Positions 16,362-24,346 of a DNA stretch of 36,831 bases are shown here, piece by piece. Made by a program: the position numbers and the translations under genes. This stretch comes from Streptomyces silvae (lineage in GTDB: Bacteria > Actinomycetota > Actinomycetes > Streptomycetales > Streptomycetaceae). Location of the stretch: the NCBI RefSeq assembly GCF_016745505.1, contig NZ_JAERUC010000009.1, forward strand, positions 1-36,831. Reading direction: 5' to 3'. Numbering within the stretch: the stretch's first letter is position 1; every line of letters begins with the position of its first letter. Below the pieces are notes generated by a model. That model made no database searches. It saw nothing but the letters and a program-made list of their open reading frames with translations, and had not been told where the DNA came from.

Positions 16362-17861
16362 TTACACATCTTCCTGACGGTCCAGAACCGAGGCCAGCGC
16401 CTGCTCGAAGCCCGAGGCCTCGGTGACGTCGCGGGTCGGGTCCTGCTGCCGTACATCGATGACGTGGCCCGTCATCGCGGACAGGAGGACGTCCAGCGAG
16501 GTGCGCGCCACGGCCTCGGAGGAGAGCAGCGAACCCTCGGGCTCCTGGCCGAACGCCTTGGTCCGCATGGGGGTCGCGGTGCGCTCCGGGTTCACGCAGT
16601 TGACCCTGATGCCCTCGCCCGCCCACTCGTCGGCCAGCGCCTGCGTGAGGTTCACCATCGCGGCCTTGGTGGAGGAGTAGAGGCTGTACTCGGCGCGGCC
16701 CCGGGTGTAGCTGCTGGAGGTGTACAGCAGCAGCTGGCCCTGGGTCTCCGCCAGGTACTTGTACGAGGCGCGGGCGATCTGCACGGGCGCCAGGTAGTTG
16801 ACGTTCAGGGCTTCCTGGATCGTCGTGTTGTCCGTCTCCGCCAGCTTGCCGATGCGCAGCACACCCGCGGTGTTGATCACGTAGTCGATGCGGCCGGTCT
16901 CGGCGTACGCCTTGGAAAGCGCGTCGTCGATGTGCTCCGGGTTCTCGACGTGCGTGCCGGTGGTGGAGCGGCCCAGCGCGTAGACGCTGGCGCCGTACTG
17001 CTCGGCCAGCGTGGCGATGTCGGCACCGATGCCGTACGAACCGCCGAAGACCACCAGGGTCTTGCCCGAGAGCAGGTCGCGGTAGGCGGCCTCGTCGGCC
17101 TGGCGGGGGGCCGCGGTGGAGGCCAGCTGGAAGAGCTTGTCCGTGATGAAGACGTCGACCGGCTGGGTCACCTTCATGTTGTACTCGTCGCCCGCGACCA
17201 CGTAGATCGGCACGTCGGGGAGGTACCGCAGGACGACCGAGCAGTCGTCGGTGGCCTGGAAGTTCGGGTCGCCGGCCGCGACCTCGTACGCCTTGCGGAT
17301 CGTGGACAGCTTGAAGGCCTGCGGCGTCTGGCCGCGGCGCAGCCGGGACCGGTCCGGGACGTCGGTGATGAACTCGCCGTCCTCGCCGTGGGTCCGGGTC
17401 ACGATGATCGTGTCGGCGGACGGGATGGCGACGTCGACCGCCTGGTAGCGGTCGAGGGCGTCGACGCAGTCCTTGATGACGCGCTGTGACAGGAGAGGAC
17501 GGACCGCGTCATGGAAGAGGACGTTACGGTCCTCGCCCTCCGCGAGCCCCTCGCCGAGGGCCGCGATGGCGCGCTCGGTGGTCTCGTTCCGGGTGTTGCC
17601 ACCCTCGATGATCTTGATGACCTTGGTGAGCCCGGCCTTGGCCACGATCTTCTCGACGTCCGGCACGAAGCCGGGCGCCATCAGGACGATGACGTCGTCG
17701 ATGCTCTCGGCGTTCTGGAAGATGCTCAGCGTGTGCTCGATGACTGCCTTACCGGCGATCTTCAGCAGCTGCTTGGGGATCGACAGTCCCACACGCTGGC
17801 CGGTCCCACCGGCGAGCACGACCGCTGTGGTCCGGGGCTTGGCTTCATGCGGCACAGACAC
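16362..17861 (-). CDS. Bifunctional cytidylyltransferase / short-chain dehydrogenase (CDP-ribitol synthesis type)
   Basis: A 499-residue fusion. Residues of about 10-240 form an IspD/TarI-like cytidylyltransferase (VVLAGGTGQRVGLSIPKQ, FHDAVRP, TDDCSVV, KVTQPVD). From about 260 an SDR domain follows, with FGGSYGIG at about 268, NTAG, TSSS and the catalytic YSSTK near 395. The same layout is known in Haemophilus influenzae Bcs1/Acs1, which reduces ribulose 5-phosphate and makes CDP-ribitol. I infer CDP-ribitol supply for the adjacent TagF-like protein. GTG 17861 is preceded by AAGGTAGG at good spacing; the longer upstream frame lacks support. Methylerythritol IspD is less likely because of the fusion and the neighbours. 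Confidence 0.9.
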   Translation of the reverse strand: MSVPHEAKPRTTAVVLAGGTGQRVGLSIPKQLLKIAGKAVIEHTLSIFQNAESIDDVIVLMAPGFVPDVEKIVAKAGLTKVIKIIEGGNTRNETTERAIAALGEGLAEGEDRNVLFHDAVRPLLSQRVIKDCVDALDRYQAVDVAIPSADTIIVTRTHGEDGEFITDVPDRSRLRRGQTPQAFKLSTIRKAYEVAAGDPNFQATDDCSVVLRYLPDVPIYVVAGDEYNMKVTQPVDVFITDKLFQLASTAAPRQADEAAYRDLLSGKTLVVFGGSYGIGADIATLAEQYGASVYALGRSTTGTHVENPEHIDDALSKAYAETGRIDYVINTAGVLRIGKLAETDNTTIQEALNVNYLAPVQIARASYKYLAETQGQLLLYTSSSYTRGRAEYSLYSSTKAAMVNLTQALADEWAGEGIRVNCVNPERTATPMRTKAFGQEPEGSLLSSEAVARTSLDVLLSAMTGHVIDVRQQDPTRDVTEASGFEQALASVLDRQEDV

Positions 17862-18215
17862 AGACGACCTACCTTGCGATGACAGGGGGGAACAGTGTGA
17901 TGGTCGCACTCTCCGTGACCGTCTCGCAAGGCGGACGTTTACCGGCGCTCGCCCGTGGGAAACCCGCAGTTCACCGTCTGGCCAGGCAGATTGAGCCCTG
18001 GGGGCCCGTACCCGGAGTGACAGACTCCACAGACGTGTTACGCAATCCGCACATCACCGGTCCCCGCACCGCCCTCTACCTGGCCATTCTCTGTGAATCC
18101 GGGGTGTGTCCGGTGTGTTTCCGGTGGCGTGTCCGGGGCCGGATCCCTCTCCATCCCTCTCCGGAGCGGACCGGCGCCGGGTACCCCGCCGTACGGGGTA
18201 CCCGGCGCGGGGTGG
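17862..18215. other. 354-bp gap between obgE and the cytidylyltransferase fusion gene
   Basis: I see no supported gene. It holds the obgE terminator (18176-18206) and presumably the promoter of the fusion gene. A TTGCGA ... GACCAT pair on the minus strand near 17900-17930 is a weak candidate only. Confidence 0.5.
18176..18206 (-). terminator. Strong hairpin terminator after obgE
   Basis: GCCGGGTACCCC (18176-18187) and GGGGTACCCGGC (18195-18206) form a perfect 12-bp stem with a 7-nt loop, 10 bases past the obgE stop. No U tract follows. Confidence 0.75.
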
Positions 18216-19667
18216 CTAGAAGCCCTGCCCGTCCATGGGGTCGAACTGGTCGTACTCGCGCTGCGCGTCGTCACGCTCGGAGTCGCGCTCGCGACGGCGC
18301 TGCGCGGCGGGGCGCGGCGCCTCGAGGCGGTGGTCCTCGCCACGGCGGCCCAGCATCTCGGCGCCGGCGGCCATGGTCGGCTCCCAGTCGAAGACGACCG
18401 CGTTGTCCTCGGCACCGATGGCCACGCCGTCGCCGGCCTGGGCACCCGCCTTGCGGAGCTCGTCCTCGACGCCGAGGCGGTTGAGCCGGTCCGCGAGGTA
18501 GCCGACGGCCTCGTCGTTGTTGAAGTCGGTCTGACGGATCCAGCGCTCGGGCTTCTCGCCACGCACGCGGTAGATGCCGTCGTCCTCCACGGTCACCGTG
18601 AAACCGGCGTCGTCGACGGCCTTGGGCCGGATGACGATCCGGGTCGACTCCTCCTTGGGCTTCGTGGCCCGCGCCTCGGCGATGATCCCGGCGAGGGCGT
18701 ACGAGAGCTCGTTGAGGCCCTTGTGCGCGATGGCCGAGACCTCGAAGACGCGGTAGCCGCGTGCCTCCAGGTCGGGGCGGATCATGTCGGCGAGGTCCTG
18801 GCCGTCCGGGATGTCGACCTTGTTGAGGGCGACGATGCGCGGGCGGTTCTCGAGGCCGCCGTACAGCCGCAGCTCCTCCTCGATCATGTCGAGGTCGGAG
18901 ACCGGGTCGCGGTCCGACTCCAGCGTCGCGGTGTCCAGGACGTGCACCAGGACGGAGCAGCGCTCGACGTGCCGCAGGAACTCCAGGCCGAGGCCCTTGC
19001 CCTGGCTGGCGCCCGGGATGAGCCCCGGGACGTCGGCGATGGTGTAGACGGTCGAGCCGGCGGTGACGACGCCCAGGTTGGGGACGAGGGTGGTGAACGG
19101 GTAGTCCGCGATCTTCGGCTTGGCGGCGGAGAGCACCGAGATCAGCGAGGACTTGCCCGCGCTCGGGTAACCCACGAGCGCGACGTCGGCGACGGTCTTG
19201 AGCTCCAGGACGATGTCCCGGCTCTCCCCCGGCTCACCGAGCAGCGCGAAGCCGGGCGCCTTGCGGCGGGCCGAGGCCAGCGCGGCGTTGCCGAGGCCGC
19301 CGCGGCCACCCTGGCCCGCGACGAAGGTGGTGCCTTGGCCGACGAGGTCCGCCAGGACGTTGCCGGCCTTGTCGAGGACGACGGTGCCGTCCGGGACGGG
19401 CAGCACGAGGTCCGTGCCGTCCTTGCCGGAGCGGTTGTCACCGGCACCGGGCTGGCCGTTCGTGGCCTTGCGGTGGGGGTGGTGGTGGTAGTCCAGCAGC
19501 GTGGTGACGGACTGCTCGACGACGAGGATCACATCGCCGCCGCGCCCGCCGTTGCCCCCGTCGGGGCCGCCCAGCGGCTTGAACTTCTCACGGTGTACGG
19601 AGGCCACGCCGTGGCCTCCGTTACCCGCGGCGGCATGCAGCTCGACGCGGTCCACGAAGGTGGTCAT
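18216..19667 (-). CDS. obgE: GTPase Obg (CgtA), ribosome assembly and differentiation
   Basis: A 483-residue Obg GTPase. Order: glycine-rich Obg fold (residues 1-160, with GG.GG.GGDVI), G domain with P-loop [10 protein letters not shown] near 166-175, switch [22 protein letters not shown], and an OCT C-terminal domain (about 340-420) followed by a charged tail. Obg binds the 50S subunit, and in Streptomyces coelicolor it is linked to the onset of aerial mycelium. Start ATG 19667 has GGAGG upstream. It is downstream of rplU and rpmA in the conserved order, but a strong hairpin lies between rpmA and obgE. Confidence 0.97.
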   Translation of the reverse strand: MTTFVDRVELHAAAGNGGHGVASVHREKFKPLGGPDGGNGGRGGDVILVVEQSVTTLLDYHHHPHRKATNGQPGAGDNRSGKDGTDLVLPVPDGTVVLDKAGNVLADLVGQGTTFVAGQGGRGGLGNAALASARRKAPGFALLGEPGESRDIVLELKTVADVALVGYPSAGKSSLISVLSAAKPKIADYPFTTLVPNLGVVTAGSTVYTIADVPGLIPGASQGKGLGLEFLRHVERCSVLVHVLDTATLESDRDPVSDLDMIEEELRLYGGLENRPRIVALNKVDIPDGQDLADMIRPDLEARGYRVFEVSAIAHKGLNELSYALAGIIAEARATKPKEESTRIVIRPKAVDDAGFTVTVEDDGIYRVRGEKPERWIRQTDFNNDEAVGYLADRLNRLGVEDELRKAGAQAGDGVAIGAEDNAVVFDWEPTMAAGAEMLGRRGEDHRLEAPRPAAQRRRERDSERDDAQREYDQFDPMDGQGF

Positions 19668-19725
19668 GGGTGGGTGCCTCCAGGTACTACGGAAAAATAC
19701 GGGAATGTCTCTTGACGTAACGCGC

Positions 19726-19776
19726 CGAGGGCGGACCCGCTTCCCCGGTTACCGGGAAAGCTGAGATCCGCCCTCG
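19726..19776 (-). terminator. Long two-part hairpin between rpmA and obgE
   Basis: CGAGGGCGGA (19726-19735) pairs with TCCGCCCTCG (19767-19776). An inner arm pair, GCTTCCCCGGT and ACCGGGAAAGC, adds a near-perfect 11-bp stem. It probably terminates or attenuates the rplU-rpmA transcript, letting obgE be expressed at a lower level. Confidence 0.7.
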
Positions 19777-19808
19777 GAAGGTGCTGTGTCGTTCAGCCGG
19801 TGCCTGAC

Positions 19809-20066
19809 TCAGGCAGCGACGGGAACGATGTTCACGACCTTGCGGCCACGGTGCGTACCGAACTCCACCGCACCGGCGGTCAGCGCGAACAGCGTGTCGT
19901 CGCCGCCACGGCCGACGCCCGTGCCCGGGTGGAAGTGGGTGCCGCGCTGGCGGACCAGGATCTCACCGGCGTTGACGGCCTGACCGCCGAAGCGCTTCAC
20001 GCCGAGCCGCTGAGCATTGGAATCGCGCCCGTTCCGAGTGGACGATGCGCCCTTCTTGTGTGCCAT
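19809..20066 (-). CDS. rpmA: 50S ribosomal protein L27
   Basis: An 85-residue L27, a component of the large subunit near the peptidyl transferase centre. It shows the typical N-terminus [16 protein letters not shown] and the core [30 protein letters not shown]. The ATG start is preceded by TGAGGAG. It lies 14 bases after rplU, as one operon. Confidence 0.99.
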   Translation of the reverse strand: MAHKKGASSTRNGRDSNAQRLGVKRFGGQAVNAGEILVRQRGTHFHPGTGVGRGGDDTLFALTAGAVEFGTHRGRKVVNIVPVAA

Positions 20067-20080
20067 GTCTCCTCAGTCCC

Positions 20081-20401
20081 TTACTTCGCAGCCGCGGGGA
20101 TACCGGTGACCTTGATCGCCGTGTACTGCTGGCGGTGACCCTGGCGACGGCGGTAACCCGTCTTGTTCTTGTAGCGAAGGATGTCGATCTTCGCGCCCTT
20201 GTGGTGGTCCACGATCTCGGCCTGGACCTTGATGCCGTCCAGAACCCAGGGGTCGCTGGTCACGGCGTCGCCGTCGACAACGAGCAGGGTCGAGAGCTCG
20301 ACCGTGTCGCCAACCTTGGCGGTGGGAATCTTGTCAACCTCAACGATGTCGCCGACAGCAACCTTGTGCTGGCGACCACCGCTGCGCACGATGGCGTACA
20401 C
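20081..20401 (-). CDS. rplU: 50S ribosomal protein L21
   Basis: A 106-residue L21 ([19 protein letters not shown] start, C-terminal [15 protein letters not shown]). GTG 20401 is chosen because it gives the exact family length and is preceded by GAGAGAG; the frame is open for 50 codons upstream, but that sequence is leader. A promoter with a TTGACC -35 box lies 130-160 bases upstream. Confidence 0.98.
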   Translation of the reverse strand: MYAIVRSGGRQHKVAVGDIVEVDKIPTAKVGDTVELSTLLVVDGDAVTSDPWVLDGIKVQAEIVDHHKGAKIDILRYKNKTGYRRRQGHRQQYTAIKVTGIPAAAK

Positions 20402-20530
20402 GCGGATCTCTCTCTCACTCGGAACGGATCCCCTGATGCCAGCCGCCCGCGCGGGCCGGGGCCCACGACAGTCCGGAAGGATGAGCGGCCTCCCCCGGGG
20501 ACGGATCACCGGGAGGGATGTGCTCAGGGG

Positions 20531-20560
20531 GTAGGCGCACAGAAACACGCCGAGGGTCAA
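20531..20560 (-). promoter_or_regulatory. Probable rplU-rpmA promoter
   Basis: On the minus strand a TTGACC -35 box (20555-20560) is followed after 18 bp by GCCTAC (20531-20536). The -35 is a near-consensus vegetative sigma match; the -10 is weak. The predicted leader would be about 120 nt before the rplU start. Confidence 0.5.
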
Positions 20561-20673
20561 GATTACGGGGCGGGGAGCGGGGGGTCAAACCGGGTGCGGC
20601 GCTCCCCCGCCGGACACCCGCCGCCGGTCACCGGCACTCCGTTCCGAGCGCTCCCGCGCCGCCGGAGCCGCAC

Positions 20674-21072
20674 TCAGCCGAAGTACTCGTCCGGATCCAG
20701 TCCGCCCATACACACGGCCCCGTTGACCCCGAAGTTGCTGCCCGCGTTGCTGCTGAACTTGCCGGGCCCGATCGTGCCGACGAGCGTGTACCGGGTGCCC
20801 GCCCTCCACTCCCAGACGGCCGCGTTCACCGGCAGGTTGTTCACGTACGACCCGATGTCACTCATGTAGCTCGGACTCGCCGACAGGATGAAGCAGGCCT
20901 TGGTGCTCGTCGAAGTCAGAGCGAGACCCTTGTAGTTGATGAAGTCGTACAGGCAGAGCTTCCCTGCCGGGCAGCCGCCCACCGCCGCCGCGGGTGCCGC
21001 GGTGGCGCCGAGAGCGCCGACCGCCATCGCCATCCCGCTGACCGCAAGAGTCGCCTTACGGATCCAAGCCAT
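20674..21072 (-). CDS. Secreted peptidase inhibitor family I36-like protein
   Basis: A 132-residue exported protein. A Sec signal peptide covers residues 1-30 (basic MAWIRK, hydrophobic core, APAAA cleavage region). The mature part begins GGCPAGKLCLYDF.NYKG and contains four cysteines, ending GAVCMGGLDPDEYFG. This crystallin-like pattern matches family I36, which includes the Streptomyces metalloproteinase inhibitor SMI; many homologues have no tested activity. It lies between the rplU promoter and island B, divergent from the acetyltransferase gene. The GAAGGG ribosome-binding site supports ATG 21072. Role in competition or self-protection is conjecture. Confidence 0.82.
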   Translation of the reverse strand: MAWIRKATLAVSGMAMAVGALGATAAPAAAVGGCPAGKLCLYDFINYKGLALTSTSTKACFILSASPSYMSDIGSYVNNLPVNAAVWEWRAGTRYTLVGTIGPGKFSSNAGSNFGVNGAVCMGGLDPDEYFG

Positions 21073-21302
21073 GGTGAGCCCTTCGTCGATACGAGGTGCG
21101 CTGTGCGCCGCGTGTACCGCGCGAACCTATGACCACCCGCGTGAGGACTCCCAGCTTCCGCATCCCGTCCGCGCACAACTGGCTCGATCTCGCCGGAGAG
21201 GGCTGCAGGGAGGGTGCCGAGGTGATGTGTACCGCTCACGTAAGGACCCGGTTCGGGGGATCGTATGCTTTCCCCTGATCCGCTCCCCGAAAGGTGCTGC
21301 AA

Positions 21303-21905
21303 GTGACCTACAGAGTCCAGCCAACTGCCCAGGTCGACGACAGCGCCGAGATCGGCGACGGCAGCAGCGTCTGGGAGCTGGCACAGATCCGCGAGGGTGC
21401 CCGGCTCGGCGAGGGCTGCGTGATCGGCCGCGGGGCGTACGTGGGAACCGGCGTACAGATCGGCAACAACGTCAAGCTGCAGAACTACGCCCTGGTCTAC
21501 GAGCCGGCCGAGCTCGGCGACGGTGTCTTCGTGGGCCCGGCCGTGGTGCTCACCAACGACCACAACCCGCGCTCCGTCGACCCCGAGGGCAAGCAGAAGC
21601 GCGGCGGCGACTGGGAGGCCGTGGGCGTGAAGGTCGCCGAGGGCGCGTCCCTCGGCGCACGCTCCGTATGTGTCGCCCCCGTACGGATCGGCCGCTGGGC
21701 CATGGTCGCGGCCGGCGCCGTGGTGACCAAGGACGTCCCCGACTTCGGCCTGGTCGTCGGCGTACCGGCCCGCCGGATCGGCTGGGTGGGCCGCAGCGGC
21801 GTCAAGCTCGTCGAGCGTGAGGGCGAGCCGGGCGTGTGGGAGTGCCCGCAGACGGGCGCGCTGCACGACGAGAAGGACGGCGTCCTCACCGAGCGCGCGG
21901 GCTGA
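21303..21905 (+). CDS. Hexapeptide-repeat N-acetyltransferase (WbpD/WlbB type)
   Basis: A 200-residue left-handed beta-helix acetyltransferase, with repeats beginning near residue 10 (AEIGDGSSVWELAQI.EGA.LGEGCVIG). The catalytic histidine lies in LTNDHNPR near residue 85, and the C-terminus is GVPARRIGWVGRSG. These are the marks of WbpD/WlbB enzymes, which acetylate the 3-amino group of UDP-GlcNAc3NA. I prefer GTG 21303 (AAAGG eight bases upstream) over GTG 21294, which overlaps that site. It is first in the plus-strand operon of island B; a TATGCT -10-like box lies at about 21264. Confidence 0.9.
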   Translation: MTYRVQPTAQVDDSAEIGDGSSVWELAQIREGARLGEGCVIGRGAYVGTGVQIGNNVKLQNYALVYEPAELGDGVFVGPAVVLTNDHNPRSVDPEGKQKRGGDWEAVGVKVAEGASLGARSVCVAPVRIGRWAMVAAGAVVTKDVPDFGLVVGVPARRIGWVGRSGVKLVEREGEPGVWECPQTGALHDEKDGVLTERAG

Positions 21906-21977
21906 GTCCGTACGGCGTCCAGTCCCTTCCGGGGAGCGCCCACTGAGGGGCCGCTCCCCCGTCCACACCCGAGATTG

Positions 21978-23192
21978 GTGACCTCCATGCCGGCCAGCCG
22001 GATAACCGGTCCGGACACGCGCGACCGGCTTGCCTCACTCACCGGTCTGCGTTTCTGGGCCGCTCTCGTCGTCGTCCTGTACCACCTGTCACGGCAGACG
22101 GGGAAGCTTCCCTGGATCAGCGACGTCACCTGGTACGGGCGCACCGGCGTGACCTTCTTCTTCGTCCTCTCCGGCTTCGTGCTGGCATGGACGTACGACG
22201 GGAAGACCGTGCCCGCGGCCGTCTTCCTCTGGCGGCGCTTCGCGCGGATCTGGCCGCTGATGGCCGTTTCCATCGCCGCGTCCGTGGCGGCATGGCGCGT
22301 TCTGGGGACGGACGTCTCCCTCAAGGGCGTGGTCGCGACCCTGGGGCTCGTCAACTCGTGGGCGCCGGGCCGTGAGTACCGCGTGGGCGGCAACCCGGCG
22401 GCCTGGTCGCTCAGTGATGAGGCCTGGTTCTATCTGATCTTCCCGCTGCTGCTGATGCTGCCTCTGCTGCGCTCGCCGCGCGGAAGGACGTGGTGTGCGG
22501 TAGCGCTGTGCGTCGCCCCCGTCGCCGTCTGGGCGTCGGGATCGCTGTTCACGGATCCGACGGTGCGCGTCTGGGCCCTCGACTACTTCCCCCCGACCCG
22601 CACCCTCCAGTTCGTGCTGGGTGTGGTGGCCGGCCTGGCGGTCAAGCGCGGTTGGCGGCCCCCGGTCGGTCTGCCGGTCGCGGTCGCTCTGGTCGTCGCC
22701 GGGCACATCGCGCTGGTGCCCTGGTCACGGGCTGTCCCCGACAGCCTCTGGTACAGCCCGTACAGTGCCTCGCATCTGCTCTCGGCACCGCTCTTCGCGC
22801 TGCTGGTCGCGGCGGCCGCCTCCGCCGACCTGAAAGGCCGCCGGACCGGGTTCTCGGGGCCCTGGTCGATCCGCCTCGGCCACTGGTCCTTCGCCTGGTA
22901 CCTGTTCCACGAGATCGTGATCCGATCCCTCATCGGCTGGCTGGGCCGCCCTGACACGCAGATCGGGATCGTGAAGATCTGGCTGCTGGCGCTGGCCATC
23001 AGTCTCGCCATTGCGGCAGCGGCCTACCACTGGGTGGAACACCCGCTGGAACGCGTACTGCGCCGCGCGGGACCGGGTGGCGCCCGCCGCGCCGGGCCGG
23101 CTGTTGCACCGGAACCGGACGCCGGCAGGACCGCCGAACCGAACGCGTCGGCCCCAGCTCTGCCGGGCCCCGAGAAGAAGAGTGTGCAATGA
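21978..23192 (+). CDS. Integral-membrane acyltransferase (acyltransferase 3 family)
   Basis: About 404 residues with roughly ten membrane spans. The N-terminal block GLRFWAALVVVLYHL carries the conserved Arg and His of the acyltransferase 3 family, which transfers acyl groups (often O-acetyl) to extracytoplasmic or lipid-linked sugars. The last 50 residues are a Pro/Ala/Arg-rich cytoplasmic tail. The start is uncertain: GTG 21978, ATG 21987 or TTG 21975. Its stop overlaps the epimerase start by four bases (ATGA), so it is translationally coupled to sugar synthesis. I infer O-acylation of the island B polymer; the donor and site are unknown. Confidence 0.88.
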   Translation: MTSMPASRITGPDTRDRLASLTGLRFWAALVVVLYHLSRQTGKLPWISDVTWYGRTGVTFFFVLSGFVLAWTYDGKTVPAAVFLWRRFARIWPLMAVSIAASVAAWRVLGTDVSLKGVVATLGLVNSWAPGREYRVGGNPAAWSLSDEAWFYLIFPLLLMLPLLRSPRGRTWCAVALCVAPVAVWASGSLFTDPTVRVWALDYFPPTRTLQFVLGVVAGLAVKRGWRPPVGLPVAVALVVAGHIALVPWSRAVPDSLWYSPYSASHLLSAPLFALLVAAAASADLKGRRTGFSGPWSIRLGHWSFAWYLFHEIVIRSLIGWLGRPDTQIGIVKIWLLALAISLAIAAAAYHWVEHPLERVLRRAGPGGARRAGPAVAPEPDAGRTAEPNASAPALPGPEKKSVQ

Positions 23193-24286
23193 AAGTCGTC
23201 AGCATCGTCGGCGCCCGTCCCCAGCTGGTGAAACTGGCGGCCGTGGCCGCCGCGTTCGCCGGTACCGGCCATCAGCACGCCATCGTCCACACCGGGCAGC
23301 ACTACGACGCGGATCTCTCGGACGTCTTCTTCTCCGGGCTCGGCATACCTGACCCGGATGTACATCTGGGCGTGGGTTCCGGGAGCCACGGGGCACAGAC
23401 CGGGTCCGTTCTCACGGCTCTCGATCCTGTACTCGCCGCTGAGAAACCCGACTGGGTGCTGGTGTACGGCGACACCAACTCGACTCTGGCGGGGGCGCTT
23501 TCCGCCGTCAAGCAGCATCTCCCGGTGGCCCATCTCGAGGCCGGTCTCCGCTCCTTCAACCGCCGGATGCCGGAAGAACACAACCGGGTCCTCACCGACC
23601 ACTGCGCGGACCTCCTCCTGGCGCCCACCGCCGAAGCCATGCGGCATCTGACCAACGAGGGCCTCGCCCACCGGGCGAGACTGGCGGGCGATGTGATGGT
23701 CGACATCTGTCTGCGTATCCGTGATGCCGTGCTGGCCGGACGGCACCCGGCCCCGTCGCTGCCCGAGGGGATCGATCCTGACGGCCCGTTCCTGCTGGCC
23801 ACTCTGCACCGGCCGGACAACACGGACGACCCGGAACGGCTGTCCGCCATCGTGACGGCACTGGCCGGGCTGCCGGTGCCGGTGGCCCTGCTGGCGCATC
23901 CCCGCCTGGTGGCGCGCGCCGGTCAGCACGGCATCGACCTGGCGCAGGGCTCCATCCGTGTCGGCCGCCCGCTTCCGTACGCCGGGCTCGTGGCCGCAGT
24001 GCTGGCATCCAGCGGTGTGGTCACCGACTCCGGCGGTCTGCAGAAGGAGGCATTCCTGCTGGACCGTGTATGCACCACTGTCCGGCCGGAGACGGAATGG
24101 GTCGAGACCCTCGAGGACGGGTGGAATCAGCTGGTCGCCGATCCGCACGAGCTGGCCGCCGACGCATGGGCCGCTGTCGCGACCCGCCCCGCACCGAGGG
24201 CGCCACATGGTGCTCCCTACGGCAACGGCACGGCCGCCGTACGCGTCGTGGAGCTGATGGAGCAGGCCCTCGACGGCCGTACCTGA
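23189..24286 (+). CDS. UDP-N-acetylglucosamine 2-epimerase family enzyme (non-hydrolysing, WbpI-like)
   Basis: A 365-residue GT-B-fold epimerase. Motifs: GARPQ at the N-terminus, HTGQHYD, YGDTNSTLAG, HLEAGLRSFNRRMPEEHNR, TLHRPDNTD, SSGVVTDSGGLQKEA and RPETEWVETLEDGW. It inverts C2 of a UDP-sugar. On its own it could make UDP-ManNAc. With the oxidoreductase, aminotransferase and acetyltransferase in this island, the last step to UDP-2,3-diacetamido-mannuronate (WbpI) is likelier. The TEW motif and neighbours favour this, but substrate choice cannot be proved from sequence. It overlaps the acyltransferase gene by 4 nt and ends at a strong hairpin. Confidence 0.92.
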   Translation: MKVVSIVGARPQLVKLAAVAAAFAGTGHQHAIVHTGQHYDADLSDVFFSGLGIPDPDVHLGVGSGSHGAQTGSVLTALDPVLAAEKPDWVLVYGDTNSTLAGALSAVKQHLPVAHLEAGLRSFNRRMPEEHNRVLTDHCADLLLAPTAEAMRHLTNEGLAHRARLAGDVMVDICLRIRDAVLAGRHPAPSLPEGIDPDGPFLLATLHRPDNTDDPERLSAIVTALAGLPVPVALLAHPRLVARAGQHGIDLAQGSIRVGRPLPYAGLVAAVLASSGVVTDSGGLQKEAFLLDRVCTTVRPETEWVETLEDGWNQLVADPHELAADAWAAVATRPAPRAPHGAPYGNGTAAVRVVELMEQALDGRT

Positions 24287-24292
24287 TCCGGA

Positions 24293-24337
24293 AAACGCTG
24301 CAGGGGCCGCCCTCACCGGGCGGCCCCTGCAGCGTTT
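24293..24337. terminator. Perfect 20-bp bidirectional terminator
   Basis: A perfect 20-bp inverted repeat (24293-24312 with 24318-24337, loop TCACC) lies between the converging epimerase and GT4 genes. The arms begin AAACGCTGCAGG and end CCTGCAGCGTTT, so each strand ends its stem in a T run. It should stop both island B transcripts. Confidence 0.92.
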
Positions 24338-24346
24338 CGGCGTTGC

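Noticed and set aside
16362..17861. Methylerythritol-pathway IspD for the cytidylyltransferase domain
   Set aside because: The SDR fusion and adjacent TagF-like gene point to CDP-ribitol instead.
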